NCBI GenBank assembly: GCA_016783285.1
Contig: JADHWW010000113.1
Span: 1 to 35,236 of the forward strand
Origin: Anaerolineae bacterium
GTDB taxonomy: Bacteria > Chloroflexota > Anaerolineae > B4-G1
Reading direction: 5' to 3'
DNA: 35,236 bases
Below are positions 25,927-33,410 of the stretch, in pieces. Made by a program: the position numbers and the translations under genes. Under the pieces are notes generated by a model. The model did no database searches. It was not told the DNA's origin and saw only the letters and a program-made list of their open reading frames with translations. Each line of letters opens with the position of its first letter. The stretch's first letter is position 1.

Positions 25927-28655
25927 CGCTCGATCACTTCCGGCAGCAGCAGCCTTCCGTCGCTACTATCCAGGCTTACCGGTGCTTCAACCACCGGAAG
26001 ACGCGCACCCGTATCAGGATGATACACTCCTACCCCCAGCCAATACCTCCCCTGTGGAAGGTCCTCCAACGGGAGCGATATCTCATCGCTGACAACCTCA
26101 TCCACCTCCCACCAGGTCGTGGGATAAGTCCAATTGTGAGGCATCACGTCTACCTGCGCCACCAATGATTCGCTCTCCGCGTCATATAGGTGCACAAAGA
26201 ACTTGTAGGGCACCTCCATCCGCCGCAGGGCCTGCCAGTGAAGAGTGACATGGATCACGCCGCCCCCTCTCTCCAGATCATACCCCAGCAACTGCAGCGC
26301 GTCACCAAAGGTCGCCCCCACCGTCCGGGTCATATCCGGCACAGTGAAACCTCGCTCCTGTGCCAGCATGGCCACCTCTCCCACCTCCACCCTCTCGCCC
26401 ACCGGCCCACCGTCTCCCGCGCGTACAAGCCTCACCACGACTCTGTGCTTCCCGTCCCTCAACCACGGCTCAATGTGAAAAGAATACCTGTCTCGCACAA
26501 TAGTGTTGGCCGGCCATTCCCCTGTGGGCCAGGCAGGTGAAATCGCAAAGCACCGCACCTGCGTCAACGGATGCGGCCAGCCCTCATCCCCCCCCTCATT
26601 CCCCCCCATTGGGGGGGATGACAGGGGGGGCGGCACCAGCGCCACCTCGACCTTAAGGTCCATCCCTGGATCGGTCGTTGTTGCCCAGATGGCCCTAAGT
26701 TCCAAAACCCCGTCCGGGCTGACAGTCTCCGTGGATAGAGCGGCTTCGATCAACCCAATCCCCGCTCCCAGTGCGTAACGCAGGGAACAATCCCGCCCCA
26801 CCACCGGCGCGGTGGAATACACCACCACCTCCTCGTCCTCATAACACGGTGATACCACAAGATATGATCGCCATTCGGCCAGTTGCTCCCTTGAAGCCAG
26901 TTCTTTGTGCAGGACAATGTAACGAAAACCGGCTTGGGCCAGCAGGGAGAGTTGACGCGAGAGATCGGGAAGGCGAGTGTTGATCGTCCCACTTTCATAT
27001 ACGCCGTCCACCAGGGGGACAGAGGATATGAACGCCAGAGCCTGAGAAGAGACCCGGGAGATGTGGCCGTCCAGTAAAGGCCGGCCATGCACCGTCTGGT
27101 AGAACATGTAGCGCTCCGCATTTTGCCGGTCGCCCGGCAGCCCCACAATGGCAAAATCGTCCGGCGCTTCAGCGATGCTCAGATAAAAATCTGGCACGTG
27201 GTTTGGGACCATCGCCACTGGCAGGTTGAAGTAGTCGAACAGAACCAGCACTGAGAGGACACCCCACAGCAGGAATGACCAATGCCACCGCGAGTACTCG
27301 TGGCGGTGTTTCGCTAAATCAACGACCAATGACCATCGTCGTGCCAGCCGATCCCGGAGCGCGGCGGCCCCGTGTCCAGCCAGCATGGCTACCGGCAGGG
27401 CCAGCAGTGTGTTGAAGCGGTGAGGGTTACGCATCAAGCGCAGCGGGGCCAACCAGCCCACCAGGCGGTAGGGCATAGGCATAGCCGGGTAGAGACGGCC
27501 ATCGAAGCGCAACACCGGCCCCAGCGCCAGCAGAAAGGTACCCAGCGCGAGCACGGCCCACGGTCGTGCCGCCTGCCAGCGCCACACCACGGCCATCATA
27601 ACCACAGCGAGGACGGCGTATCCCAGGAAAGCACTATAGGGGAGACGTGCCGGGCTGCGCGCGTAGCCCAGGTCATCGAAGAGCAGGGCCAAAGGATGGT
27701 TCATCGGCGGCACGAAGTAGGCCAACAAATCAGTCTGTGTCTCTGCCTCCAGGTTCAGGTACAGTTGATCGCCCGCCTCGCCTGTGACCAGATCACGGGC
27801 CAGCGGATAGAATGGGACAGCCATGAGCAACGCGGCCACGAGCGCCGCCAGCGCCAGCGCCCCCACCACCCGCCACGACCAGCGCGCCCGTTCGCACGAC
27901 ACACTGAAGAGCAAATACGCGCATACGGCGATGCCGGCAGGCACCAACATCTGCCAGCGCGACAGGCCAGTCAGCGCCAGGAACAACCCCGCCAACAGCG
28001 CATATCGAACGCGCCCCCCTTCCCGCACCAGCAGGATAACGCACAAGAGGACCAGCGGCAGCCATTCCGTGGAAATCATGTTCGGGTGAACGGTATCGGA
28101 GAGACGATAGGGCCAGCAGCCGTAGACCAACCCCGCGACGAAGGCAGCCCCTTCTGACCTCAGCAGGTAGCGGGCCAGGATGAACATCGCAAAAGCACAG
28201 AGGGTGACGTTGGCCAGATAGACCAGGTTGTAGGCGGCGATACCACCAACGACCGGCTCCACCAGGAGCCAGCCCGCGATGTTGACCCAGCCAAAGTTGT
28301 GGTAGACCAGGCTGACCGTCTGCGGATAGAAGAGCAGACGGGTCGAGTAGATGCTACCTCCCTCGGTCAGTACTTTCTTGACCCACCAGTTATTCCAGTA
28401 GTGCACCCTCATATCGTCGCCAAAACCGACCAGGTGGGTACCCAGCCGGAACACCACCGGATAGGTCATCACCAGAATAAGCAGAGCATAACCGAGGAAG
28501 GCAAGGAAAATAACCAATGACCGATGACCAATGACCAACGTCAACGGATGCGGCCAGCCCCTTTCACTCAAAGGGGGTTTGCAACCCCCGCTGAGAGGAA
28601 GCCCTTCTTTGTCAACGGTGTCAACGGATACGGATGCGGCCAGCCGCCACCTCAT
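25923..28655 (-). CDS. GT-C-like membrane glycosyltransferase with C-terminal beta module and composite repeat N-terminus
   Basis: 910 residues, close paralogue of the gene at 6616. Markers are GDDMRVHYWNNWWVKKVL, FYPQTVSLVYHNFGWVNIAG, GAAFVAGLVYGCWPYRLSD, FAIVGLPGDRQNAERYMFYQ, FRYIVLHKELA, and the beta module (LQLLGYDLE, HVTLHWQALRRMEVPYKFFV, GVYHPDTGARLPVV). The ATG at 28655 overlaps the stop of the gene at 28652 (ATGA). The first roughly 48 residues are almost all repeats in a row: family A (LAASVSVDTVD), family G (EGLPLSGGCKPPLSER), family A (GWPHPLT) and family F (LVIGHRSLVI). Further in-frame insertions against the 6616 protein are family B at about 449-457 (RHEYSRW) and families H plus A at about 673-697 (PPPLSSPPMGGNEGGDEG then GWPHPLTQ). 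Confidence 0.86.
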   Translation of the reverse strand: MRWRLAASVSVDTVDKEGLPLSGGCKPPLSERGWPHPLTLVIGHRSLVIFLAFLGYALLILVMTYPVVFRLGTHLVGFGDDMRVHYWNNWWVKKVLTEGGSIYSTRLLFYPQTVSLVYHNFGWVNIAGWLLVEPVVGGIAAYNLVYLANVTLCAFAMFILARYLLRSEGAAFVAGLVYGCWPYRLSDTVHPNMISTEWLPLVLLCVILLVREGGRVRYALLAGLFLALTGLSRWQMLVPAGIAVCAYLLFSVSCERARWSWRVVGALALAALVAALLMAVPFYPLARDLVTGEAGDQLYLNLEAETQTDLLAYFVPPMNHPLALLFDDLGYARSPARLPYSAFLGYAVLAVVMMAVVWRWQAARPWAVLALGTFLLALGPVLRFDGRLYPAMPMPYRLVGWLAPLRLMRNPHRFNTLLALPVAMLAGHGAAALRDRLARRWSLVVDLAKHRHEYSRWHWSFLLWGVLSVLVLFDYFNLPVAMVPNHVPDFYLSIAEAPDDFAIVGLPGDRQNAERYMFYQTVHGRPLLDGHISRVSSQALAFISSVPLVDGVYESGTINTRLPDLSRQLSLLAQAGFRYIVLHKELASREQLAEWRSYLVVSPCYEDEEVVVYSTAPVVGRDCSLRYALGAGIGLIEAALSTETVSPDGVLELRAIWATTTDPGMDLKVEVALVPPPLSSPPMGGNEGGDEGWPHPLTQVRCFAISPAWPTGEWPANTIVRDRYSFHIEPWLRDGKHRVVVRLVRAGDGGPVGERVEVGEVAMLAQERGFTVPDMTRTVGATFGDALQLLGYDLERGGGVIHVTLHWQALRRMEVPYKFFVHLYDAESESLVAQVDVMPHNWTYPTTWWEVDEVVSDEISLPLEDLPQGRYWLGVGVYHPDTGARLPVVEAPVSLDSSDGRLLLPEVIER
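26563..26580 (-). repeat. Family A, long form
   Basis: GTCAACGGATGCGGCCAG; translated GWPHPLTQV; abuts family H. Confidence 0.88.
26580..26634 (-). repeat. Family H element (C-run/G-run)
   Basis: CCCCCCATTGGGGGGG hairpin flanked by CCTCATTC and GATGACAGG; translated PPPLSSPPMGGNEGGDEG, absent from the 6616 paralogue. Confidence 0.75.
27285..27308. repeat. Family B palindrome
   Basis: CCGCGAGTACTCGTGGCGG; translated RHEYSRW between family F-like GACCAATG stretches at 27277 and 27316. Confidence 0.88.
27316..27338 (-). repeat. Family F element, short copy
   Basis: AACGACCAATGACCATCG, like the tandem at 28511; translated RWSLVVD. Confidence 0.5.
28511..28540 (-). repeat. Family F tandem repeat
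   Basis: Three imperfect units of ACCAATGACC/ACCGATGACC; translated LVIGHRSLVI at the first helix of the 25923-28655 protein. Confidence 0.7.
28540..28557 (-). repeat. Family A, long form
   Basis: GTCAACGGATGCGGCCAG; translated GWPHPLTLV; abuts families F and G. Confidence 0.88.
28562..28607 (-). repeat. Family G hairpin element
   Basis: GGGGGTTTGCAACCCCC hairpin followed by GCTGAGAGGAAGCCCTTC; translated EGLPLSGGCKPPLSER. Second copy at 34797. Confidence 0.78.
28611..28643 (-). repeat. Family A, expanded copies
   Basis: GTCAACGGT, then a full unit with a doubled GGATAC/GGATGC step; translated LAASVSVDTVD right after the start of the 25923-28655 protein. Confidence 0.88.
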
Positions 28656-31153
28656 GGCTCCACCCTCACACGTGTCAGCAACACGTGGTCGGAGAGCATC
28701 TCTCCGCCCTCTGGGATCACCGGCAAATGCACGATCTCCCCTTCCTTCAGCACATACACCGCCACCCGCACGTCATAGACTCCCGGCGGGGTGTCGGGAT
28801 AGATTGCCAGAGTGCGCGCCTCGACGATCACCGGCCACCGCGAGTACCACCGCGAGTACTCGTGGCGGGGCTCGTGGCGGTGCCCCAGCCCCCAGGCCGC
28901 CGTCGGCGCATCTCCATCCAGTGGCCAGCCGTCGTGCTGGGCCGCCTTGCGCTGCTCAGAGTCCACCAACTGAGCCGAGATGGTGTAATTGGTCTTCATC
29001 CGACGCGAGCCGCGCCAATACAAGGTCAGCGTGACCGTCTCTCCTGGACGCACGGCCCGCTGGTCCAGGTCGTACCCCACCAGCGCCATCCGGCCGCCGA
29101 AGTTGACGAAGATAGGGTTGGGGTAATCGCCCGAGCAGGCACGCACAGCGACCCGCCCAAAGCGCACGTTATCGCCACCGCTGTCCGCAGCCAGACGCAC
29201 CCCGCTCGCACCGTCGTACAGACCCACCTCGACCTGGGCTACATCGGGCGCGTAGGCGGTGGCGGGCACGTGCAGGACATACCGGTCGGCCCAGCGAAAC
29301 CCTGGCTCCAGCCACGTCGTGGAGAGCCGCCCCAGCCCAGGGAAGGCGTCCCGCTGTGCTACCAGCAGGTCGTGCTCGCCCAGAAGGTGCACGAAGACGG
29401 TATAGTCCCGGTCGGTGGGGGCCAGCGCCTCCCAGTAGAGAGTCACCCCCACCTGCCCGCCCGGCTCCACCCATCGCTGTAGCCGGTCTCCCGACTGGGT
29501 CAACGGATGCGGCCCGTCGTACCCCAACAGCCGCACCACCCCACCGAAGTCTGCCACCGCGAGTGCTCGTGGCGGTGCCTCCAGCCGGTGGGGGATGACA
29601 GCGACCTGGGACTCCGTCAGCGGTTCGGGCAGCGCGTAGGCTGGCGCGATCCAAACGAAGGGCGCGACCGCCGACAGACCCAGCAGGAAGAGGGCAAAGA
29701 CGGCCAGAGGAAGGGAGTAGGGAGTAGGGAGTAGGGAGTTAGCAAACGGCCCTACCGCCCACCGCCGACCCCAGCGGCGCGGTAACCACCGCCACGAGTA
29801 CTCGCGGTGGCAACCCGTCAGCCCCAACGCCAGCAAGAGCGACCAGACGGGGATGGCAGGGAAGATCAGCCGGCCCTGAGAGGACCAGGTGGTGGAGGCC
29901 CAAAACAACCAGGGGACGAAAACGACAAGACCCCACAGAAGGCAAATGAGGAAGGGGGTAGGGAGTAGGGAGTAGGGAGTAAGCAAACGGCCCTTCTCCC
30001 TGAATGCCTGTGTCAACGGATACAGACGGAGCAGCAAGGCGACCAGGCCGAGGGACGCGACGACGGTCAGTGCGTTGAGGATATCGTAGGTCCAGGGCGC
30101 CATTGGGACGTTGAGGCCGCCAAAGTTGCCCCAGTAGCCAGCCAGGAAACTGTACCGCTCCCGCCACAGTTGCGCCAGGTCGGCCGGCACGTCCCGTGTG
30201 CCCAGGATTTCGGTGAAGACATTGAGGCCCGTCAGGTCGCCGTACAGCCGCAGGTTACGCAGGTACCACCAGCCGGCAATGAGCAGCAGCGGCACCAGCG
30301 TAGCCAGGCCGCCCAGGAAGAACTCGGTCCACGAGCGCCGCCTCACCGCTCGCACCACAACGACCAGCGCCGTCAGTACCGTCAGCCCCAGCGAATTGCT
30401 CTTGGTCAGCACCGCCAGGCCCAGCACCACCCCCAGCGACAGGTAGCGGACGGACGCCTGCCGCATCGTCCACGCGCGCTGCCGCGCCAGCCGGAGCAGC
30501 ATCAGCAGCGCCAGGCTCGATAGTGGCACCACCAGGTTGTCGTTGTTGACTGCACCGGAGATGAAAATGTACATCGGCGTGAAAGCGTGGATGGCTGCAG
30601 CGCCCAGAGCCAGGATTGGCTCGCCAGGCAGCACCTCGCGCACGATCAGGTAGGTCAGGTAGACCGCCGCTGTCCCCATCAGGACGGAGAGCAGACGCAC
30701 CAGGTGCACTGCCAGCACCGTCCCCCGCCAGGGGAACGATTCCAGCACCGGGTAGTGGACCACCAGGTTGACATTGCCGTCGGGGGTAGCGCCCGGGTCC
30801 ACGTGGGGGTTGAGGTGGCGGACGGTCTCCATATCGGACGTATCAATCCAACAGGTCGCCAGCGCACCAAGAAAGTAGTAGAGCGGCGCTTGACTGCCCT
30901 GCTGTCGCCAGGACGTCTCGACGCCTGGCTCCTGCACCGGCAGCGACCAGTGATCGGCGATGTACTTCACCATAGGATAGTGCCACTTTTCGTCGGAGGC
31001 CTCAAATGGCGGCACCACCACGCTATAGACAAGACCCAGGACGAAGAAGATGACCAGGATGGCGGTCAACAGTGCTCGTGTCAGCGGTGTCAACGGATGA
31101 GGAAGGGAGTAGGGAGTAGGGAGTAGGGAGTAAGCATCTGTCTTCTCGCTCAA
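28652..31153 (-). CDS. GT-C membrane glycosyltransferase (DUF2142/ArnT-like) with two C-terminal beta modules, rich in inserted repeats
   Basis: 833 residues from a TTG at 31153; the frame stays open to 31438, but that part overlaps the upstream gene and reads as its shadow. The TTG has AGGAGG 5 bases upstream and overlaps the upstream stop as TTGA, like its neighbours. The membrane part has VVPPFEASDEKWHYPMVKYI (acidic pair), SQAPLYYFLGALATCW and GAAAIHAFTPMYIFISGAVN, as in the gene at 9282. Two beta modules follow (GVTLYWEALAPTDRDYTVFV and LTLYWRGSRRMKTNYTISAQ). It is the most heavily invaded gene: family C at about residues 7-18, 386-401 and 467-481, family A at 18-22, 375-380 and 546-551, family B at 447-455 and 525-533, and a nested B at 757-773 (HRHEPRHEYSRWYSRW) within the last beta module. 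Confidence 0.85.
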   Translation of the reverse strand: MSEKTDAYSLLPTPYSLPHPLTPLTRALLTAILVIFFVLGLVYSVVVPPFEASDEKWHYPMVKYIADHWSLPVQEPGVETSWRQQGSQAPLYYFLGALATCWIDTSDMETVRHLNPHVDPGATPDGNVNLVVHYPVLESFPWRGTVLAVHLVRLLSVLMGTAAVYLTYLIVREVLPGEPILALGAAAIHAFTPMYIFISGAVNNDNLVVPLSSLALLMLLRLARQRAWTMRQASVRYLSLGVVLGLAVLTKSNSLGLTVLTALVVVVRAVRRRSWTEFFLGGLATLVPLLLIAGWWYLRNLRLYGDLTGLNVFTEILGTRDVPADLAQLWRERYSFLAGYWGNFGGLNVPMAPWTYDILNALTVVASLGLVALLLRLYPLTQAFREKGRLLTPYSLLPTPFLICLLWGLVVFVPWLFWASTTWSSQGRLIFPAIPVWSLLLALGLTGCHREYSWRWLPRRWGRRWAVGPFANSLLPTPYSLPLAVFALFLLGLSAVAPFVWIAPAYALPEPLTESQVAVIPHRLEAPPRALAVADFGGVVRLLGYDGPHPLTQSGDRLQRWVEPGGQVGVTLYWEALAPTDRDYTVFVHLLGEHDLLVAQRDAFPGLGRLSTTWLEPGFRWADRYVLHVPATAYAPDVAQVEVGLYDGASGVRLAADSGGDNVRFGRVAVRACSGDYPNPIFVNFGGRMALVGYDLDQRAVRPGETVTLTLYWRGSRRMKTNYTISAQLVDSEQRKAAQHDGWPLDGDAPTAAWGLGHRHEPRHEYSRWYSRWPVIVEARTLAIYPDTPPGVYDVRVAVYVLKEGEIVHLPVIPEGGEMLSDHVLLTRVRVEP
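28835..28882. repeat. Nested family B palindromes
   Basis: Inner CCGCGAGTACTCGTGGCGG between outer GAGTA and CTCGTGG, as at 15856; translated HRHEPRHEYSRWYSRW. Confidence 0.87.
29499..29515 (-). repeat. Family A
   Basis: GTCAACGGATGCGGCCC; translated GPHPLTQSG in the first beta module of the 28652-31153 protein. Confidence 0.85.
29553..29578. repeat. Family B palindrome, point variant
   Basis: CCGCGAGTGCTCGTGGCGG, with AGTGCT in place of AGTACT; translated PPRALAVAD. Confidence 0.83.
29710..29752 (-). repeat. Family C tandem heptamer
   Basis: Four GGGAGTA/GGGAGTT units followed by AGCAAACGGCCCT; translated GPFANSLLPTPYSLP. Confidence 0.87.
29787..29812. repeat. Family B palindrome
   Basis: CCGCCACGAGTACTCGCGG; translated GCHREYSWRW. 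Confidence 0.88.
29951..29995 (-). repeat. Family C tandem heptamer
   Basis: GGGGGTA then GGGAGTA units and AGCAAACGGCCCTT; translated KGRLLTPYSLLPTPF. Shares its AGCAAACGGCCCT flank with the copy at 29710. Confidence 0.85.
30012..30028 (-). repeat. Family A
   Basis: GTCAACGGATACAGACG; translated LRLYPLTQA. Confidence 0.87.
31089..31100 (-). repeat. Family A core abutting family C
   Basis: GTCAACGGATGA; translated PHPLTPLTR in the N-terminus of the 28652-31153 protein. Confidence 0.8.
31099..31132 (-). repeat. Family C tandem heptamer
   Basis: Four GGGAGTA units after GAGGAA; translated DAYSLLPTPYSLP a few codons after the TTG start. Confidence 0.87.
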
Positions 31154-33393
31154 ACTCGCCTCCTGAGGGACGGCCACACGATTCCAGTCGCGATGACGGC
31201 AAGGTAGAGGCCCGAGAGCGCCCAGCGCCACCAGGGGACGGCGGGCCGCACCTGCACCATCGCGAGCACGACCCGATCCTCCGGGAGATGCCGGCCGTCG
31301 GCCCCAAAGGCCGGGAGCCGTGTCAACGGATGCGATGCGGGGTCGTACATTCCCACGCTGAGCAGGTAGTCTCCAGGCGGAGTATCGAGAGGGACCCGGA
31401 GCTCGTAGGGATCCTCTACGACTGTGCCGACTTCCCACACACTGGTGGGCCGCGTCCCGCGCATGGGAGGATTATCCTGCTGGGCCACCAGACGCCCGTC
31501 GGCTCCCTGCAAGTGAGCAAAGACTGTGTAGTTCCTCTCGACAGGTTCCTCCGCCCGCCAATAGAGGGTCAACAACAGCGTATCGCCTGGGGCGACCTCG
31601 TCCTGCGCCAGCCGGTAGCCTACCAGATAGAGAGTATCTCCCAGCCGCGCGTTCACCCGCCTGGGAATGACCGGGTCAACGGTGTCAACGGTGTCAACGG
31701 ATACTGGCCGGTGGACCCAGGCGTAGGGAATGTCGTCGAAGGATACGACGAACTCTGGTTCACGGAACTTATAGGTTTGCTCCCACAGCGCCCCCCAACG
31801 GGGGTAGATCAGGCCACGCATCGTGTACTGAGCGCCGAAGACCAGCACGTCTGCCTCTTCGCCAATCTGCGCAACATCGTACACCGAGGCACGGATGTGC
31901 TGCGCCAGCATCTCGTTGGCCAGGAATTGGGTACCAACGACGAAGGTGTCAACGGATACGGATGCGGCCAGCTGAGTGTCCACGTATCGCCCGGCCCGGT
32001 CCAGCCCTTCCCCAAAGTCGGCCGGGGGGAAAACGTTTAGCGCGGCGGCGGGGCCGCCCATGAGGGTGTTGTAGTGGGTGCCGTAGTAGGGATGATGGGA
32101 GAACACAACAACGGCCTGAGCCGTCAGCAGCAAGCCGGCCAGGAGAAGTGAAGGCAGGTGCGTCATCTCATGGACACGGTCGGCCCACCAGAGCAGACCA
32201 GAGGCAGCCAGCACAGCGAGCACGAGAAAGACGGGGAGCATGTACCGCCCGTCCTTCCAGCCCCCTAGCGACATCTGTGCGAAGTAAAAAAGCCCGAATC
32301 CACCCAGCAGCAAGAGTGTCAACGAATGGGGCCGTGTCAACGGATGTTCCTCCCCTCGTCGCACCCACGCCGAGACCAGACCCAGTAAAGCGAAAGGGAG
32401 TGTCAGGAAAGTGGTGCGGAAGAGCAGAACATCCAGGTAGAAGCGGGGGCCAGGATCCTGCACCGCCAGCACGCCCCGGTAGAGGAACGGTTGATCACGG
32501 GGACTGCCTGTGTGCAGGAGCACCCCCCGCCGGATCACCAGGTCGAGACTAGCACCCGGCTGCACCCACAGCGCGGGCCAGAGAGCAAGACAGACCACAA
32601 CAGCAACGAGAAGCCAAAGGAGGAAACTGTAGATTGTAGTTTTGCACCGCCACGAGTACTCGCGGTGGCAGATTTGCAGGTTTGATGAGGAAGGGAGTAG
32701 GGAGTAGGGAGTAGGGAGTATACGAATGAGCAGGTCGGACAGGAGACACAGGATCAGGAAGGGGACAAGAAAAAGAGCAGAGGTCTTGGTAAGTAGAGCC
32801 AGACCAGCCAGAACCGCCGAGAGCACCAGTTGCCGCGAGCGCCGTTCCCGCAGGTAGACCAGCATCCACAGGGCGGAGAGGAGCATGAGGGTAGAGAGAG
32901 TCGCGTCCAGGTGGAGGACCTTTGAATTGGCCAGGTAGAAAGGATCAAGCGCCCATAGGAGCGCAGCCACCCATGCCACGCGCCGGTCGAAGAGGCGGCG
33001 CAAGAGACACCAGCCCCAGAGGATGCCCAGGGCAACGACCAGCGCCAGCGGCAGCACGCCCACCGCCACGCGGTCGGCGAAGGCATACCCCTCCGTCTCC
33101 AGGGGCGCGGGCGGGTTCAGGCCAAGCAATGACTGCAAAGCATACCAGCCCCATAGTGCCGTCCCTGAAAGCCACATCACTGTCACGCCGGGGTGCTCGG
33201 AGAAAAGAGTGCCAGCCAGGTCACCCTGCAGCATCGCCTGCAAGAACTGGGCCGAGCGGAAGTACCACTGGAGGGGCCGAGAGACCGGGTAGACGGCGCG
33301 GGGCAGGAAGGCCAAAAGAAAGAGACCGACCAGCGCCCAGCGCTCCCACTTATGCGCGGACAAAGATGAAAAACCTGTGAGAACCCGTTTCAT
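31150..33393 (-). CDS. GT39-like membrane glycosyltransferase (HPGV type) with C-terminal beta module
   Basis: 747 residues, paralogue of the genes at 337 and 2711. Signature stretches are [75 protein letters not shown] and the beta module (LYLVGYRLAQDEVAPGDTLL, YTVFAHLQGADG, LSVGMYDPAS). ATG start at 33393, 17 bases after the stop of the gene at 33411. Repeats: family C at about residues 224-235 and B at 241-250 in one cytoplasmic-type loop (the same loop that holds family E in the 337 protein); family A at 347-358 (EEHPLTRPHSLT), 474-482 (LAASVSVDTF), 565-573 (VSVDTVDTVDP, a 9-bp expanded form) and 684-690 (SHPLTRLPAF, where its relative has RTGERLPAV). Confidence 0.87.
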   Translation of the reverse strand: MKRVLTGFSSLSAHKWERWALVGLFLLAFLPRAVYPVSRPLQWYFRSAQFLQAMLQGDLAGTLFSEHPGVTVMWLSGTALWGWYALQSLLGLNPPAPLETEGYAFADRVAVGVLPLALVVALGILWGWCLLRRLFDRRVAWVAALLWALDPFYLANSKVLHLDATLSTLMLLSALWMLVYLRERRSRQLVLSAVLAGLALLTKTSALFLVPFLILCLLSDLLIRILPTPYSLLPSSSNLQICHREYSWRCKTTIYSFLLWLLVAVVVCLALWPALWVQPGASLDLVIRRGVLLHTGSPRDQPFLYRGVLAVQDPGPRFYLDVLLFRTTFLTLPFALLGLVSAWVRRGEEHPLTRPHSLTLLLLGGFGLFYFAQMSLGGWKDGRYMLPVFLVLAVLAASGLLWWADRVHEMTHLPSLLLAGLLLTAQAVVVFSHHPYYGTHYNTLMGGPAAALNVFPPADFGEGLDRAGRYVDTQLAASVSVDTFVVGTQFLANEMLAQHIRASVYDVAQIGEEADVLVFGAQYTMRGLIYPRWGALWEQTYKFREPEFVVSFDDIPYAWVHRPVSVDTVDTVDPVIPRRVNARLGDTLYLVGYRLAQDEVAPGDTLLLTLYWRAEEPVERNYTVFAHLQGADGRLVAQQDNPPMRGTRPTSVWEVGTVVEDPYELRVPLDTPPGDYLLSVGMYDPASHPLTRLPAFGADGRHLPEDRVVLAMVQVRPAVPWWRWALSGLYLAVIATGIVWPSLRRRV
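31159..31164 (-). promoter_or_regulatory. Ribosome binding site deciding the TTG start at 31153
   Basis: AGGAGG with a 5-base spacer (CGAGT) to TTG. It lies in the last codons of the upstream gene and is the reason the longer frame to 31438 was rejected. Confidence 0.75.
31322..31340 (-). repeat. Family A
   Basis: GTCAACGGATGCGATGCGG; translated ASHPLTRLPAF. Confidence 0.82.
31675..31698 (-). repeat. Family A with 9-bp tandem expansion
   Basis: GTCAACGGT twice, then GTCAACGGATAC; translated PVSVDTVDTVDPV. Confidence 0.88.
31948..31971 (-). repeat. Family A with doubled GGATAC/GGATGC step
   Basis: Same 24-bp composite form as at 28620; translated LAASVSVDTF. Confidence 0.88.
32318..32350 (-). 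repeat. Family A, two copies, one degenerate
   Basis: GTCAACGAATG and GTCAACGGATG, 18 bp apart; translated EEHPLTRPHSLTLL. Confidence 0.8.
32644..32669. repeat. Family B palindrome
   Basis: CCGCCACGAGTACTCGCGG; translated CHREYSWRC in a loop of the 31150-33393 protein. Confidence 0.88.
32687..32720 (-). repeat. Family C tandem heptamer
   Basis: Four GGGAGTA units after GAGGAA; translated ILPTPYSLLPSS, 18 bases from a family B copy. Confidence 0.87.
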
Positions 33394-33410
33394 CTGTGTG
33401 TATCCGTGTG

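Noticed and set aside
31154..31438. Longer start for the 28652 gene
   Set aside because: This part overlaps the upstream gene in another frame, is Arg/Ser/Pro rich with no membrane or domain signal, and the TTG at 31153 has a good ribosome site.
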